Under the pieces are notes generated by a model. The model did not search any database and had not been told where the DNA came from. It saw only the letters and a program-made list of their open reading frames with translations. A stretch of 64,000 nucleotides of DNA, from positions 186,001-250,000 of the forward strand of contig JAOALB010000016.1 of NCBI GenBank assembly GCA_025331125.1, in the 5' to 3' direction. The position numbers were made by a program, and so were the translations under genes. Position 1 is the first letter of the stretch, and every line of letters starts with the position of its first letter. This DNA is from Mycogone perniciosa. Taxonomy: Eukaryota; Ascomycota; Sordariomycetes; Hypocreales; Hypocreaceae. Shown piece by piece: positions 1 through 11,797 of this stretch.

Positions 1-459
1 ACTTCCCCTAGGGGTAAAACTGGAAGATAATATTCTCTCGATATATTTATAGGGCATTCGCTGGGGTAGAGGACTGAAAATCGGGACGGCTTCAGGTAAG
101 GTCATAGGTAAGAACTTGTGACCTGCTGATCGCGATATCGAAGCATTTCTCATTCATTTGCTGGAGGAGTTTGGGTGGTACCTACAGCGGAAACAGGGGA
201 GCAAGCCGAGGTACATTGTAGGTATAAACGCGTCTGTGTGGCTCTTCAGAAGAGTAGTCAAGTGCAAAAAAGAAAGTTGCCTGATCATCATTCAGGAGGC
301 TCTAGAAAACATGATGCCCCCTTCATTATAACCCCATGACCTTGAACGCCGAAAATCCTAACTAAACAATCCGTTGCTGGTATCAGCCATACGCACACAG
401 AATGTATCAACCGAAATTTGACCTTCTTTTTTTGTATTTCCCAACGACGATTCGCCTCT
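1..459. other. Intergenic, left edge
   Basis: No open frame or splice-linked coding segment is visible. It presumably includes the 3' untranslated region of the mrt4 gene, which is transcribed leftwards and stops at 460. Confidence 0.5.
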
Positions 460-1331
460 TTAGTCCTCGTCCACCCCGTCCATAGCAGCCGGGTCGACTT
501 CCGTTACTTCGCTGCTAGCCGCGCTCCAGTAGCTGTAAGATGTTAGATATCGGATTTTGTACGTGGGTGTTGTTGTAGTGAGGGGGGAGAACTTACGCAA
601 GCACCTGGACCTTGAACTCACTCAGGCAGACACTAAACAACTTCAACAACCTTGTCTGTCTTGAGTCCAACACCTCACCCTCCTTGCAAACAACATAGCC
701 CTCGCCCTGGCCATCCACATCACCCAAAACAACCTTGCCCTTCACCATCCTCGTCGGCACACCCAGCCGGCGCAGCTCAGGCTCAATGGTATGCTCGAGC
801 GGCACGTCATACTCCGTGGGGACTTCGCCGGCGGTGGCATACACAACTCCAGGTGGGATGGTAAAGGAGCGCGGGGCAGTTACGCCGGCGCGGGCAAAGT
901 CGACGGGCGCGAGACCGGCGAAGTACTCGAGGATAGATTCCGTAGGACGGTTGGTGAGGAGCAGGCCCACGGTGCCGGTGAGGTGACGGGCGAGACCTTC
1001 GATGCCTGGGGCGATGGCTTCTTCAGGGGTTTGGCCGATGGCCTTGGCCATGAGTTTCGTCTTGCCGAAGAAGAGTCTGCAATTGGTGTTAGCCAGGGCA
1101 ATTCCCTTTGAAAGAGTCGGGGGGGTGAGAAGAGACGGACCGGCTGTCGGAGAGTTCGCGGCGCACATCTTTGAGATAGTTGTTGCGCATGTTATCGACG
1201 TTGAAGACGAAGCAATGCTGATACTCGGGAACTTCGTCGCGGATATTCTGGAAGAGCTTGTCCTTTTGCTCTCGGGTCTTTTTGGAGACCTGGGTGAGGT
1301 GGTAGACCTTTGCGCGCTTGGACTTGGGCAT
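460..1331 (-). CDS. mrt4: Ribosome assembly factor Mrt4 (uL10/P0-like)
   Basis: Exons on the minus strand are 1141-1331, 597-1076 and 460-532, joined in frame to 247 residues. The start gives MPKSKRAKVYHLTQVSKKTR, the very conserved basic N-terminus of Mrt4, followed by the uL10-like core with LFFGKTKLMAKAIG and LTNRPTESILEYF. The acidic C-terminus ending in DGVDED comes from the last exon. Known role of the family: Mrt4 is a nucleolar paralogue of ribosomal stalk protein P0 that holds the stalk site on pre-60S particles until P0 replaces it. The first intron uses a less common GTCCGT donor; the acceptors are standard. It is divergent from the NTF2/RRM gene, with about 1.25 kb between the starts. 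Length matches the family. Confidence 0.93.
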
Positions 1332-2583
1332 CTTGGCGGTTGTTCTGGTGTTCCTTTTGTTTTCTCTGTATTTTGTTTTCCTAAACAAGGAAAGGTGGGA
1401 AAGGAATTGGAGGATTGAGAAGGTTGGACAGTTGCGTCGCGTGCGGCTGTAAGAAAAATTGCACGCCGCTGGTTTGAGGTCAGGATTTCGATAAGATTGT
1501 GGGAAAATTTCGAGGCGCCCGATTGAAAAATCTAGGTGTGCGGGACCCCGCAGCATCTCACCGAGACGAGCAGGGGTTGCAGAGAGTGCTCACCGAGGTG
1601 AGCTGGGCTTAGACAGACATCGGATCTCGCATGACAGCTAAAGCGACAGTTGAGTGGTAAATAGATTTTTATTTTTCTGTATTTTCTCTTGCGATTATGT
1701 ACATTACTGCTATATCTTGGAAATTTTGAGGTATAGGTCCATATGGTACGAAGCAACCTGGAATCCTGGTAGCATTCCGTATTCCGTACTTCGTAGAATA
1801 CGACCATCTGCTGCCAACCTCCAAGGCCCTTGCCTTTGCATTTCCTGCCAGATCTCGACGTGGGATTTGCGGGGCGTGGGCCCGAGACAAGCAGGGCACA
1901 AGCCACACGATGTCTTGATGCACAGCACAATGCATATAGACGAGTCCAGTCCATCAAGGTTGCAGAGCAACACTCGTCATATTCGTAGGCCGTGATGGCA
2001 ATCAAGACATCAGGTCGGGTTTTCCCGCGGTAACTCCGTTCCGAGCAAGCTCGCACGCGACGCACGGGCCATGCCGTTAGGTGCTTGACCCCAAAATGTG
2101 TGATTTTTTCCTCCCACACACCAACCAAACGGCACAGCAAAGAAGCTCCGAATCTTGCAATCTTGCAACTATCGCCTCCACCCTTTCTCCTCTCCTCTTC
2201 ATCCCCCAACCGCTCTGGTTTCCTCCCTCAGAATTTCCATCCGCCTTCGAGCCTCGACGACTCCTTGTCCTTGTCCTCTTCTCCCTCGCGACGCGCATCA
2301 CTACTCGTACTTCTCCCCTCTCCCCACTTCGAACGATTTCCTGTTTGTCATCCGACAGGCGCCCATTAAACCTCCTCCACTCGGTCTCCTCACCACATCT
2401 CTTCGACCACCTCCGAGTCTTCTTCTGCCCCAACGTCCAACACCCAGCGGGCGCCCCGGCTTTAATCCATACATCTTAATTTCCCTCGATTGCGTTGATA
2501 CCCAACCTTGACGCGATCGCTACCCCACGACACTCGCACACTCCGCACGCTGCTCGACCCCGATTTTCCAGTCATTATCCAAC
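1332..2583. promoter_or_regulatory. Shared divergent upstream region of mrt4 and the NTF2/RRM gene
   Basis: No supported gene. The right part (about 2150-2580) is strongly CT-rich on the plus strand, typical of a fungal promoter and leader before the ATG at 2584. GGGAAAATTTCG at 1501-1512, about 170 bp upstream of the mrt4 start, resembles the RRPE element of ribosome-biogenesis genes. Open frames here are low-complexity translations of CT-rich sequence. Confidence 0.5.
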
Positions 2584-4317
2584 ATGGCTACGAACGGTAC
2601 GTTCGCCAATCAGGAGCAGTACAAGGGCTCCGCCGAGCAGCCTGCTGCTACAACCGCTACTCCCGAAACGAACGCCGCTGGAAACAATCTCTCGAAGGAT
2701 GAAGTCGGCTGGTACTTTGTTGAGCAATACTACACCACTCTGAGCAAGTCACCTGAGAAGCTCCACGTAAGTCCAACAGCGCATGAAATATGGTGTGCGT
2801 ATGATTCTGACCCTGCTCTCAGTTATTCTACAGCAAACGCTCCCAATTCGTGTCCGGACTTGAAGCCGAGGTCGCGAATGTCTCAGTTGGACGGCAGGTA
2901 TGATATTCTTCACTTCGTCCCGCGCTCTGCAATCACCTCTGACCTTTGCTTCCCAGGCGATTCAAGAGCGCATCAAAGAGCTTGATTTCCAAGACTGCAA
3001 GGTCCGAGTGTCCAATGTCGATTCTCAGGCTTCCTTCGACAACATTGTCATCCAGGTTATCGGCGAGGTTTCCAACAAGGCTGGCGAGCCCAAGAAGTTT
3101 GTCCAAACATTCGTTCTTGCGCAGCAGCCTTCTGGCTACTTCGTTCTGAACGATATCCTAAGATACATCAACGAGGATGAGGAAGAAGTGACTCCCGCTG
3201 TTGAGGTTGAGACTGAGGCCCCTGCTGCAGAGCTAGAGGTTGCTGCCCCAGAGATTGTCGCCCCGGCTGAGCCTGAGCCTGTGGAGGAAGAAGCTGCCAA
3301 AGAGGAGGCAGTGGAGGCTGAAGTTGTGGAGGAGTCATCTGCTAAGACCAACGGCACAGAGGCCGATGAGGCAGCTGAGGTCACTGAGACTGCTGAAGTG
3401 GAGGCTGAAGAGCCAGCCCCAGTCGATGTTGAGACCACCGCCGAGGTCGTCGAGGAGAGTGTGAAAGAGGCCGAGCAACCAAAAGAGCCTACCCCTGCTC
3501 CTGTTGTCAAGCCAGTCGCTCAACCCGTTGAGGCTACTCCCGCTGAGCCTGCCGCCCCTCCCAAGCCCATGACCTGGGCGAGCAGAGCAGCTGCCGCTGC
3601 CGGACCCCGACCAGTTGTGCCTCTTCCCAAGACTGCCACTCCCCCAGCTACAAGCCAGGGCCGGGCTCCTGCTCCTGTCGCTCCCGCTGCTGCTGCTGCT
3701 GCCCCAGCCCCCGCTACCACACAGCCCGGTGCTCCGGTACCTGCAGCTGAGGCAGCAGCCCCGGCCAAGGAGGCTTCTGGATGGCAAACCGCTGGCGTTG
3801 ACTCCAAGCGCCAAGGCCGACCCCAATCCACTTCTGGTAACGTCGTAGAGAAGGACGGAACTATGGGCTATGTCAAGTACGTTACGGAGAAGGTCCAGGA
3901 CGCTGATCTCCGAGGTGCATTGGCTGCCCATGGAGAGCTGACTTACTTTGATATCAATCGCGCCAAGGTACGTACATATATATTGTTGGCACATTTAGTA
4001 TGGATTCTAACTAGGACGATCAGAACTGCGCCTTTGTTGAGTACAAGTCCGTGGAGGGCTACCAGGCTGCTTTGAACAGCAACCCCCATGTGGTGAACGG
4101 AGAGAACATTTATGTCGAGCCTCGACGACCCAAGTCTACGAACTACGGACCAGGCAACTACGGACCCGGACGAGGTAATGCTTCTGGCCGTGGCCGTGGT
4201 GGTTTCGACGGTGGCCGGGCTGGCGGCCAGAACCCTCGAGGTAACTTCTCAGGACAGGGTCGCGGCCGAGGCGGTGCTGCTCGAGGCCGCGGTGGAGCGC
4301 AAGCCACAAATGCTTGA
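2584..4317 (+). CDS. NTF2 and RRM domain protein (G3BP / Bre5 / Nxt3 type)
   Basis: Exons 2584-2766, 2823-2897, 2957-3967 and 4024-4317 join in frame to 520 residues. An NTF2-like domain covers about residues 38-155, opening with DEVGWYFVEQYYTTL and continuing through LFYSKRSQFV and GYFVLNDILRYI. A long acidic then Pro/Ala-rich linker follows (about 160-370). An RRM covers about 384-460, with GYVKYV as RNP2-like and NCAFVEY as RNP1-like strands, split by the last intron. The C-terminus is an RGG-type tail rich in GRG. This order (NTF2, disordered acidic region, RRM, RGG) is that of animal G3BP, fission yeast Nxt3 and budding yeast Bre5: cytoplasmic RNA-binding proteins of stress granules and cofactors of the Ubp3 deubiquitinase. 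Which of these roles applies here is inference. Confidence 0.92.
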
Positions 4318-5142
4318 GTGAGTGCAGTCCCGGTTGTGTAGCTGACGAAGTACGGCGGGCAAGCGGCACCAGCAGCAACCAAAGGTTACAGACCAAAACG
4401 AATGGACAGTGGTCGATATGGGAGGTGGTTCCTAACACAAGTGTATACGGGGGATACCAGAAAAAAATGGTGAATCGGGGCTGAAGTCAGTATACCCAAC
4501 TTGGAGGTTTGTTGCACTCCTCGGGAATGGAGGTGGATTCTTGGCAGACTCAGGCTGGTGCCAGATTTTCCTTCTTGCTTGTCGTTGTTTTCTCATCGCA
4601 TTGCCGGCTGCAGTTGCATCTATTTACTGCCCTTGCTGAGCGTATGAGCCGATAGCGTTTTGCTACCGGCCAAATAATACGGGGGTGGTTTTCCGGGGGA
4701 GGGGCAGGGGAGCACGGATGATTTGTGTGTATATTTCACGGAAAAAAAGGGACTCTGGACATTGTTACAACTAATGTTGTAGGTGGGCGGAGCTGTCCTT
4801 GGTTGGTATGGCGCATGGCGACGGATGAGGTTTCCACTGGACCTGGGTGATGGAATCGTCACGGCAGAATGAGTGAGGAAGGGGAAAATGAGATGTACAT
4901 TAAGCAGTTACTTGGGATGCAAAAAAGGGAAACATCATGACGCATGTATGGCCAATTGGCTGATGAGCATGGAAACAAGAACGTCGAGCGATGGTTCATG
5001 TCTCCCAACACCTGGCGTTTACTTATGGAAATTGACCTCTTTTATCTTCTCAGGGACGGAGCAAGTCGCGGATAGGTGTTACTCTGGACATGCATGGTGT
5101 TGTTTCTATTTGTCGTTGGAGGACTTTCCATGAATTTTTGTA
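4318..5142. other. Intergenic, 3' region of the NTF2/RRM gene
   Basis: Probable 3' untranslated region, then G-rich spacer. An 86-codon frame at 4873-5133 has no domain, poor composition for coding sequence and no splice partners, and was not accepted. Confidence 0.4.
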
Positions 5143-5712
5143 ATGGCTGACTTGATTTGTCTTATCTACGAGCAGATCCCCTATCAAGGTTGAGGGTATT
5201 GTGTGCCTATGTAATGGCCATCTGTGAGTCAAAGCTAACCCCCACACACTGATTCCATATAATAAGAGACCAATACTTCAAGATTCGCCCAATTCAGCGA
5301 ATACGTTCGTAGGGTAGACGAGCGCTACCACCTACTTGGGACAAGAGATGTTTATTTGGATATTCCAATGCCGGATATGGTCAAGCATGGCCGAGTTCCA
5401 ACTATAGATGGCCCTCACACAGAGGTAAGTAGGACTTTTGGTTGATGATCTCTCTAACCTTTAACAGGATGCAGTTCCGTCTTGCAGTTTCCCACTAGTT
5501 CCCCCAACTAAGGTAAGTTAGTTGTTCCTAACATTCAGCCTCCTTTCTAACTCCCGACGCTATAAATTTAGCCAGACGTGCGTCAAGATGTCAAGATGTC
5601 AAGATGGAGTGAGGTTCTTGTAGGCCTTCTTCATCGCATGTTCAATGTGAGAGATTTAATACCATGCATATCCGCTCTGAGAGAAAATCGGAATGTACCC
5701 GCACGAGGGTAG
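5143..5712 (+). CDS. Candidate four-exon small protein, no recognised family
   Basis: Exons 5143-5188, 5267-5424, 5468-5512 and 5572-5712 join without any stop to 129 residues, ending in TAG at 5710. The first ATG follows an in-frame TGA 12 bp upstream and gives MADLICLIYEQIPYQ. The three introns (78, 43 and 59 bp) begin GTTGAG, GTAAGT and GTAAGT, end in AG, and each contains a CTAAC branch-site motif. Phases agree at all junctions (1, 0, 0). The protein is soluble and mixed in charge, with no signal peptide, membrane segment or motif I know. A short triplicated GTCAAGAT lies in exon 4. The 43 bp intron is short for a fungus. It could be a young or lineage-specific gene, a non-coding spliced RNA, or a chance arrangement; three phase-matched introns favour a gene. 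Confidence 0.4.
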
Positions 5713-6560
5713 AAGCGGCTTTCGAAGTATTATTATTATCTATCATTTTCTTTGTTCGTGGAGCACACGCATGATACGATACCCACTTCGTTATGCATAT
5801 CGATACTGGTCACAAAGTCGGCCGAAGATGGGAAAGGGCCCGAAATCTTGGGTGTCTGTCAGCTTCGGCGGGATTTTCGCCGTTTGACTCGGCGAACGGA
5901 CCGGGGGCTTCTGGAAGCAGTGGAGAATGCCCAAGCGCCGAAGCTGAAAGCCGAACGAAGCTGACAAGTCTTGATGGGATTTGGAGGAAAATGCAGCAGC
6001 ATCCGCAAACAGACGACCAAAGCTGCATTGCGTGCGTACGAGTACGTAAGTGAAAGAAAAAGAGCTGCTGCAGTTGGCCGATGACCCGGAATGCTTGCTT
6101 GCTTGCTTTGCCTCGGCCGGCCCGGACCTTTTGCAAACGCATCCCCTTGTTGGAGAAGATACCAAGCCAAACATGAAAGTATGCCTCTGTCCTGGGAGCT
6201 CATAGGTCGCAAACGGACCTCCTGTATATTAATACAAGACCATGCACTCATAAAATGCTACCTTGATGCATGCTTGGGTTTCCAGATGTACGTTGGGCAG
6301 GGCTCGTCCTGTGCACCTCATTGACGTAAGAGGAACGAACATGCATGCGCAGCAGAGTAGCAGTTGCAAAAGTTCGTCCAGCACTTATTTTTTTTCACAT
6401 CCCCTGGTTGGGAGCCAAGCTTTTCGTGACCCGATCGGTGGCTAATGGACATGGGTCAAAGGAATGAGAGAGAGAGAAAAGTGCGATGCCAAGGCGAGGT
6501 TCAAGGACCGGCACTTGTTGAGTGTGTTTATTACTCCGAAGTGCGAATGCTAGTGGTGCT

Positions 6561-6574
6561 ACACTACGTAGTGT
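6561..6574. repeat. Perfect 14 bp palindrome
   Basis: ACACTACGTAGTGT reads the same on both strands. It sits in gene-free DNA within the motif-rich spacer. No binding protein is known to me. Confidence 0.6.
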
Positions 6575-7697
6575 AGTATATGACGACGGAAGTAGTAATT
6601 AATACGGATCAAAAGTGCTTATGAGGGTGACGACAAGACAAGAAAGGGGAAATGGGGACATGGTGATGCCGGCATTGAAATGAGTCGGTGATTGTGTCGG
6701 CTATTGCCAGATCAGGACGACTCTCGTCGGGGATCATTTCTACGGAGCACGAAGTACTACATAGTATTGATTGATATGGAACATGGAACATGGAACATCA
6801 AAGGATCAAACACCAAACGGAAGCCCCGGGATATGGAGAAAGGGGGTAAAAATCAGTTTTTATTTCATTGGTAATAGTCTGAAACATTGCCCGCCGTATT
6901 TCGTATAAAATGGTCCCAACGGGAAGAACGAAATCCGCTGGGAGTTTTGATACGCAACATATGCCGAGAAATGTGTGTTTGCCGATATCCGTACTCTGAA
7001 CTCCGTACATACGAGGGGATTACATATACTACGTCGTAAGCCATACGAGTAGATAGATGGATGTACTATAAGTTGATGAATGCCTATTGCCCGGGCGTAA
7101 CGCAGGGCGCAGAGCTGCGCTTGGGCGCTCGTTTTGCGTAATGGGCTGTTTATGACGAGATCAAACGAATGATTCAAAGGTTGCATAGTATATAGTTGGA
7201 CATCTGACCAGCAGATTTGGTAATTTTTGCAGAGGGGGTTACAGTGCCGAGTACGAGTACTTCGGAGATAGCATTGGGATTATTGGTTTCTGGCATGGCT
7301 ACGGAGTAATAATATACGGAGTAAATAGTACTGCTTCGTACGGAGTACAAATATATGGTATAGGTATGTATATATCCGTGATTCGTTTCATGGGATTAGA
7401 GTTCTGCACTGGGATAATAGGAAGTGCAACATAATAATATACTACAACTACGAAGTAGGCATCATGAAGAAACCAATAATAATACTAATAGGGTTAAAAA
7501 AGTGCCTGTACCACAACAAAAAGCCAATTGTGGGGAAAATGAGGGCGTGCACTAGGATCACTTACTTCAAAGGTGCCAAGGGGTATGTCAAAAGTTCCGA
7601 GAGGGCTGGGCTGAGGTGGGCAACTAATAGACGGAGGAACCAGGGACTAATGGCAAGGGGTGTGTGCGGATGAACGAATGGAAATGTTGCCAAAATA

Positions 7698-7719
7698 TAC
7701 GGAGTACGAAGTACGAGTA
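7698..7719. repeat. TACGGAGTAC/TACGAAGTAC motif block
   Basis: The block consists of overlapping TACGGAGTAC, TACGAAGTAC and TACGAGTA units. It is one of the cleanest examples of a motif that recurs in intergenic DNA across the window. Confidence 0.6.
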
Positions 7720-8509
7720 AAGGAATTTATAGACACTTGCTTTGTAATGCATCGTGACGATCATCAAAGGCATCTGGAAATAGTATCAGGTGGGGAGAGA
7801 CGAAGATATTACAAACCATCAAAGCATCACGAGTTGAACACTGCCTCGCAATGTGTCGGTTCTCGATCGTCAACTCTAAGCACGTTGCGGCGATGGTGAA
7901 TATCGCTGGCTGGCATGACAGAGACACGATGGCTTGGCATAGCTGGGCAATTGCTTCTCGTTTAAAGGACGTTACACATTTCGGCAGTACACATACTCGT
8001 AATGCTTCGTAGTCTAAAATAAACGGTGGCTTTGCTTGCTGTCGGCCTGATGCAATGGTGACATTACAAAGTATGCACATGCATATCGGGCCGAACGGAG
8101 TGAGATTTCCAAGATCATCCACCGCGATCTCCAGGCTGGTTGTTAAACGGTTAAAGCCTGTTCCCGCTGCGTTTCACACAGCAAATGATTCGTCACAATC
8201 ATTAGCAGATCTTTCATACAATTGTAGTACTTCGTATAGGTTCGTCATAATGAGCTTTACAGTTTACTACTCGTACTCGTACTTGGGTAGTTCATGCGAA
8301 CACACAAGACTGGGATCTGCCTCATGACCGAATCGCTATGTCCCCCGAACGCTACCCAAGAAAAAAGCCGTCCCCGCCCACACCCCTGTATAACACCTAC
8401 CGTGGACGGCTTAGCGCGCCGAGGAGGAGGGGCTGTCGCATTGGAGGAGAAGAAATACAGGGCATGCGGTGTGCTGGAACGTGTCTAAGCTGCGCTGTAA
8501 GAGCAGCAG

Positions 8510-9351
8510 CTACAGTGAGGTCGGGGTCCATCGGATCGGATATACTTCTTCTTTTTGTTCGCCTGTACTCCGTACTCCGTAAATTACCATGGAATTCTTA
8601 TGCCCCCACCTCCACCCACGCCTCCATTTCTGAATGCCCTCAAACTGTCCATCGTCAACATCAACCTCAGCATCCGCATCGTCATTGTCATCCAAATCGT
8701 CATCCAACGTCCAATCGGCCAACTCTGCCACACTCAACCGTACAGACCTGCGCTTCCAGCCTATGGCGACTGCTCTTCGACGCCTCCCTGTGCGGCCCAC
8801 GGCTCTTCCGGAGGCTCTCCGAAAGCGGCTCAGCTGGTAGTACGAGTAGAAAAGGGTCCCACCACCGAAGGAAGCAGCCAGGCCAGTCGCCAGCGGCCGA
8901 CTCGACTGTCGATCCAGCAAGGGAATCAATCAATCACATCAATCTGCTTCCAATCCAGGTCCGTCCACCCCACAGAACTTTCGCATCACGCCCCCATCCC
9001 CACACCACGGATACACCCCTCTCCCCCTGGCGTTGACTTACATTTTAGGTCTTCACCCGCCTGTCCACCAACCACTGATCTTCATTCAACTGTGCAAACT
9101 ACCACCTACTGCTTGGACGGCCTGCGGACTTGCCACCCGCTCGCGTTTCTCTTAACAAACGTCTCCTGCTTGCGCCAGCGCCGATCCCACTCTGCCTGCG
9201 TAACTCTCTGATCCTGTTCCATCGTATCGTCAGAAGCAGAAACGGGGTCCCGCTGCGGTCTTTGGCTTCGCACATCGAGCGCTGGCACGGGTCCCATCGA
9301 AGCTAACAAAAGAGCCGCCGCTGCATTGCTGTTCTCGTCCGCGAGTTCCAT
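8510..9351 (-). CDS. Probable hypothetical protein, exon structure unresolved
   Basis: Two minus-strand segments look coding. The first starts with ATG at 9349-9351 (MELADENSNAAAALLLASMG) and runs about 80 codons, ending in a charged stretch with TQAEWDRRWRKQETF. The second, from an acceptor after GATCGACAG near 8912, reads SSRPLATGLAASFGGG, then a short hydrophobic piece with TLFYSYYQL, a basic region, and an acidic run around DDDLDDNDDADAEVDVDD. I could not join them with certainty: donors GTAGGT (9113) or GTCCGC (9131) are possible and give different phases. The last about 30 codons run into repeat-motif sequence, so the true end is probably before about 8590. The start lies 303 bp from the divergent PH-domain gene. 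Family unknown. Confidence 0.35.
8565..8581. repeat. GTACTCCGTA motif, doubled
   Basis: GTACTCCGTACTCCGTA is two overlapping copies of the dispersed motif, beside the uncertain 3' end of the minus-strand hypothetical gene. Confidence 0.55.
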
Positions 9352-9654
9352 CTGCTGCCCACACCCCCGCTGTTCTATTCTCCTGTCACCTCGCTTTTCT
9401 TTTCTCCGTTTCTTTTCTCGATCTTCTTCGTGTTCACTATGCGCCGAAGCGGGTCGTTATGAACACAGATCGTCATGTTCCATCTACGGATACTCCTCCT
9501 GCCAGCATCCGAGTAAAACCTCCAGGTCACAAGCCCGCACACCCCAGCAAGACCAGACTGCGTCAACTTCCGCCGCGAATTCCGCTGTCGCATCGGTGTT
9601 TGCTTCCCCATCGTTTCGCCCGAGCCCACCGGACATAAAAGCAGTCCTGTCCCC

Positions 9655-11007
9655 ATGGACCGCCGTGGCTCGGCCGGAGAAGATGGACTCTCACCCGAAG
9701 CTGCGCCGCCCCTCCGGCGGCGTCTATCCATGGAGGAGGATATGCTCTATCAGCAAATCATAACACGCCGCCCGTCGAATCCGCCGTCATACCACCAAGT
9801 CAACGCCTCAACGCCTCACAGCCACAAGAACAGCAACGATATTGTCGACAGCAACCGCACGAGCAGCAAGGCTCAGGGAAGGGACAAGAGCAAAAAGAAA
9901 GACAAGGGCGTCTCAATGTCTACCGAGGGTCGTGGTGGTGGTGGTAGCACTAGCTGCGCCGTCATGGGCGAGCAACTGCCGAACTATTCGAGCTCCATTG
10001 CTATCGAGGGAGTGTTTGCTAAGAAGCACGAGATTGAAGATACGACCAAGAGAGCCGAGGATCGTCAGTGGCACACCGTTTTTGTGTCCCTCAACGGAAC
10101 CGCCCTGAGCATCTACACCGTGAAGAAAGATTGGGGTTGGGGAAAGTCGCGCGACGGCCCCTCCATTTGTCCTGACAACCCTCCCTGGATCAAGAAAGCA
10201 AAACTGGAAAAGACCTACAGCCTCTTACATGCAGATGCCGGCATAGCTGCTGACTATAAGAAGTAAGAGCCCTTGATTCCCTCTTCTCCATCAAGAGTAA
10301 CTGCTAAACTTTGCACCTTTTTTTGCAGACGCCGTTATGTCATTCGTGTCCGAGCTGAGACGGACCAGTTTCTCTTATCCTGTATCGAGTTAAGCACGTT
10401 TGTCAAATGGCTTGAGTGCCTTTTTGCAGCCATTGATGTGGCAGCTCCAATTGACGAACGGGACTTCCCCCGTGACATGTCCATCCCTCGGATTCAGCGC
10501 GTCAGATGGTTCCACACCCAGACTGGCATGGTGATTCCGAGTACTCGGCAAGAGAATGAGGGCTCATCCGACCCTTCCGATCCACGATCATCATCACCTG
10601 AGCCATTGCCAACGCCAACGCCAGCCCCTACGCGCCCGCGCCCGTCAGAGCAAGCAACAGAGACAGAGACAGACCGTGAAGTTCCCGTTCATGGCCATCC
10701 CAGGGTCGACCCCTTTCATCGTCTAAGCATCTCACCGAACCCTAACCCGGCTATTGACCCGCACACAGGGAAATGGTTCCCCGAACACCAGTGGTCGAGC
10801 GCCCATGACTTGCTCTACGCAAAGCTCTGCTACAGCAACTTGCTTTTCCGGAGTCCCCGCAAATCGAATTACATCATCAGCAAAGGCAAGCAATGGTTTG
10901 TGGACTGGGGGACCGGAAGGATGGTCCGGGTGCTGCCACCAACATATGGGGAAGTCAACTACTTCGGCCCATGGCAAGTCGTTCATACGGAGAACAGAAG
11001 GATCTAG
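9655..11007 (+). CDS. PH-domain protein
   Basis: Exons 9655-10262 and 10329-11007 join through a 66 bp intron ending TTTTTTTGCAG to give 428 residues. About residues 117-255 form a pleckstrin-homology domain: it opens with IAIEGVFAKKHEIED, has the long insert DWGWGKSRDG typical of fungal PH proteins, and ends with the helix FVKWLECLFAAID. A Ser/Pro/Thr-rich linker follows (about 280-340). The C-terminal part has GKWFPEHQWSSAHDLLYAKL and ends near the stop with aromatic residues. PH domains usually bind phosphoinositides or protein partners at membranes; the specific role is unknown. The start is the first ATG with a good downstream frame; upstream remains open but has no ATG. Confidence 0.82.
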
Positions 11008-11797
11008 AAGGCTTTTGGTTTTGCCAGAAATCGAACGCCACAAAACGACGTCCCGAGCAGTACGATTAACGGGTTAGAAAGGGTTATTTCATTACTACGG
11101 ATATACGCATTCATCGGCTGGATATACCCCGACATGGCCAACAGAAGAGACCTACCGCGAACCTGGCCGACGATGTTATTTTTCTTGCAATTATATACTT
11201 GCGCCCGGTGTCTTGAGGCACTGGCACACTCATATGAGAGCTGCATAGTGGAGAGACCCAGCATATGGGCCGGCGGAAAAGGCGTTGATTGTTTTCTTTT
11301 CCTTTGGGCATGAGGCGTTTGGACGGAGCATTACTTATACACACCCGCGGCGACGAGAACATGGAACGGAGTTTTTTCATGCATTTTTAGACATGCACAT
11401 TTCTCCTTGTTGTATAGCAGATGAGATGTATATAAGCTAGCCGGATTCAGCTCCATCGGTGAGCTATGCAAGACTATGTGATTACACGCGAATTTGGTCA
11501 TCTTCCTCAGCCTCATGTGATGAATTGGAGATTTTTATAATCGCAGCTTAGAGACTACATATTACACTACGTCTTAACCTGAAGTGGAAATGTAAATGTC
11601 AAGGGGTATCATTTCGCATCCCAACCCAACCAGTTCGCCTTCCAAAAAGTTCTGCCGCCCTGTTACTTCAGTCAGCCATTCAAACCTGTTGAATGAGCAT
11701 ATATATATGTCCAATGTTTTGTGTATTCCCCATATCACATGCAATCCACCCACGCTTCAACCTCTTTCTTCCTAGTCAAGTGAAAGGGGCTAGCTGA
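11008..11797. other. Intergenic between convergent genes
   Basis: Tail-to-tail spacer holding the 3' regions of the PH-domain gene and the nnf1 gene. No coding segment is supported. Confidence 0.5.

Larger units (their letters stand above)
5713..8509. other. Intergenic, motif-rich spacer
   Basis: No gene could be supported in about 2.8 kb. The stretch holds several copies of the TACGGAGTAC/TACGAAGTAC motif (for example 7335-7348 and 7698-7719) and a perfect 14 bp palindrome at 6561-6574. Reading frames are short, overlap on both strands and show no domain or convincing splice pairs. Confidence 0.45.
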
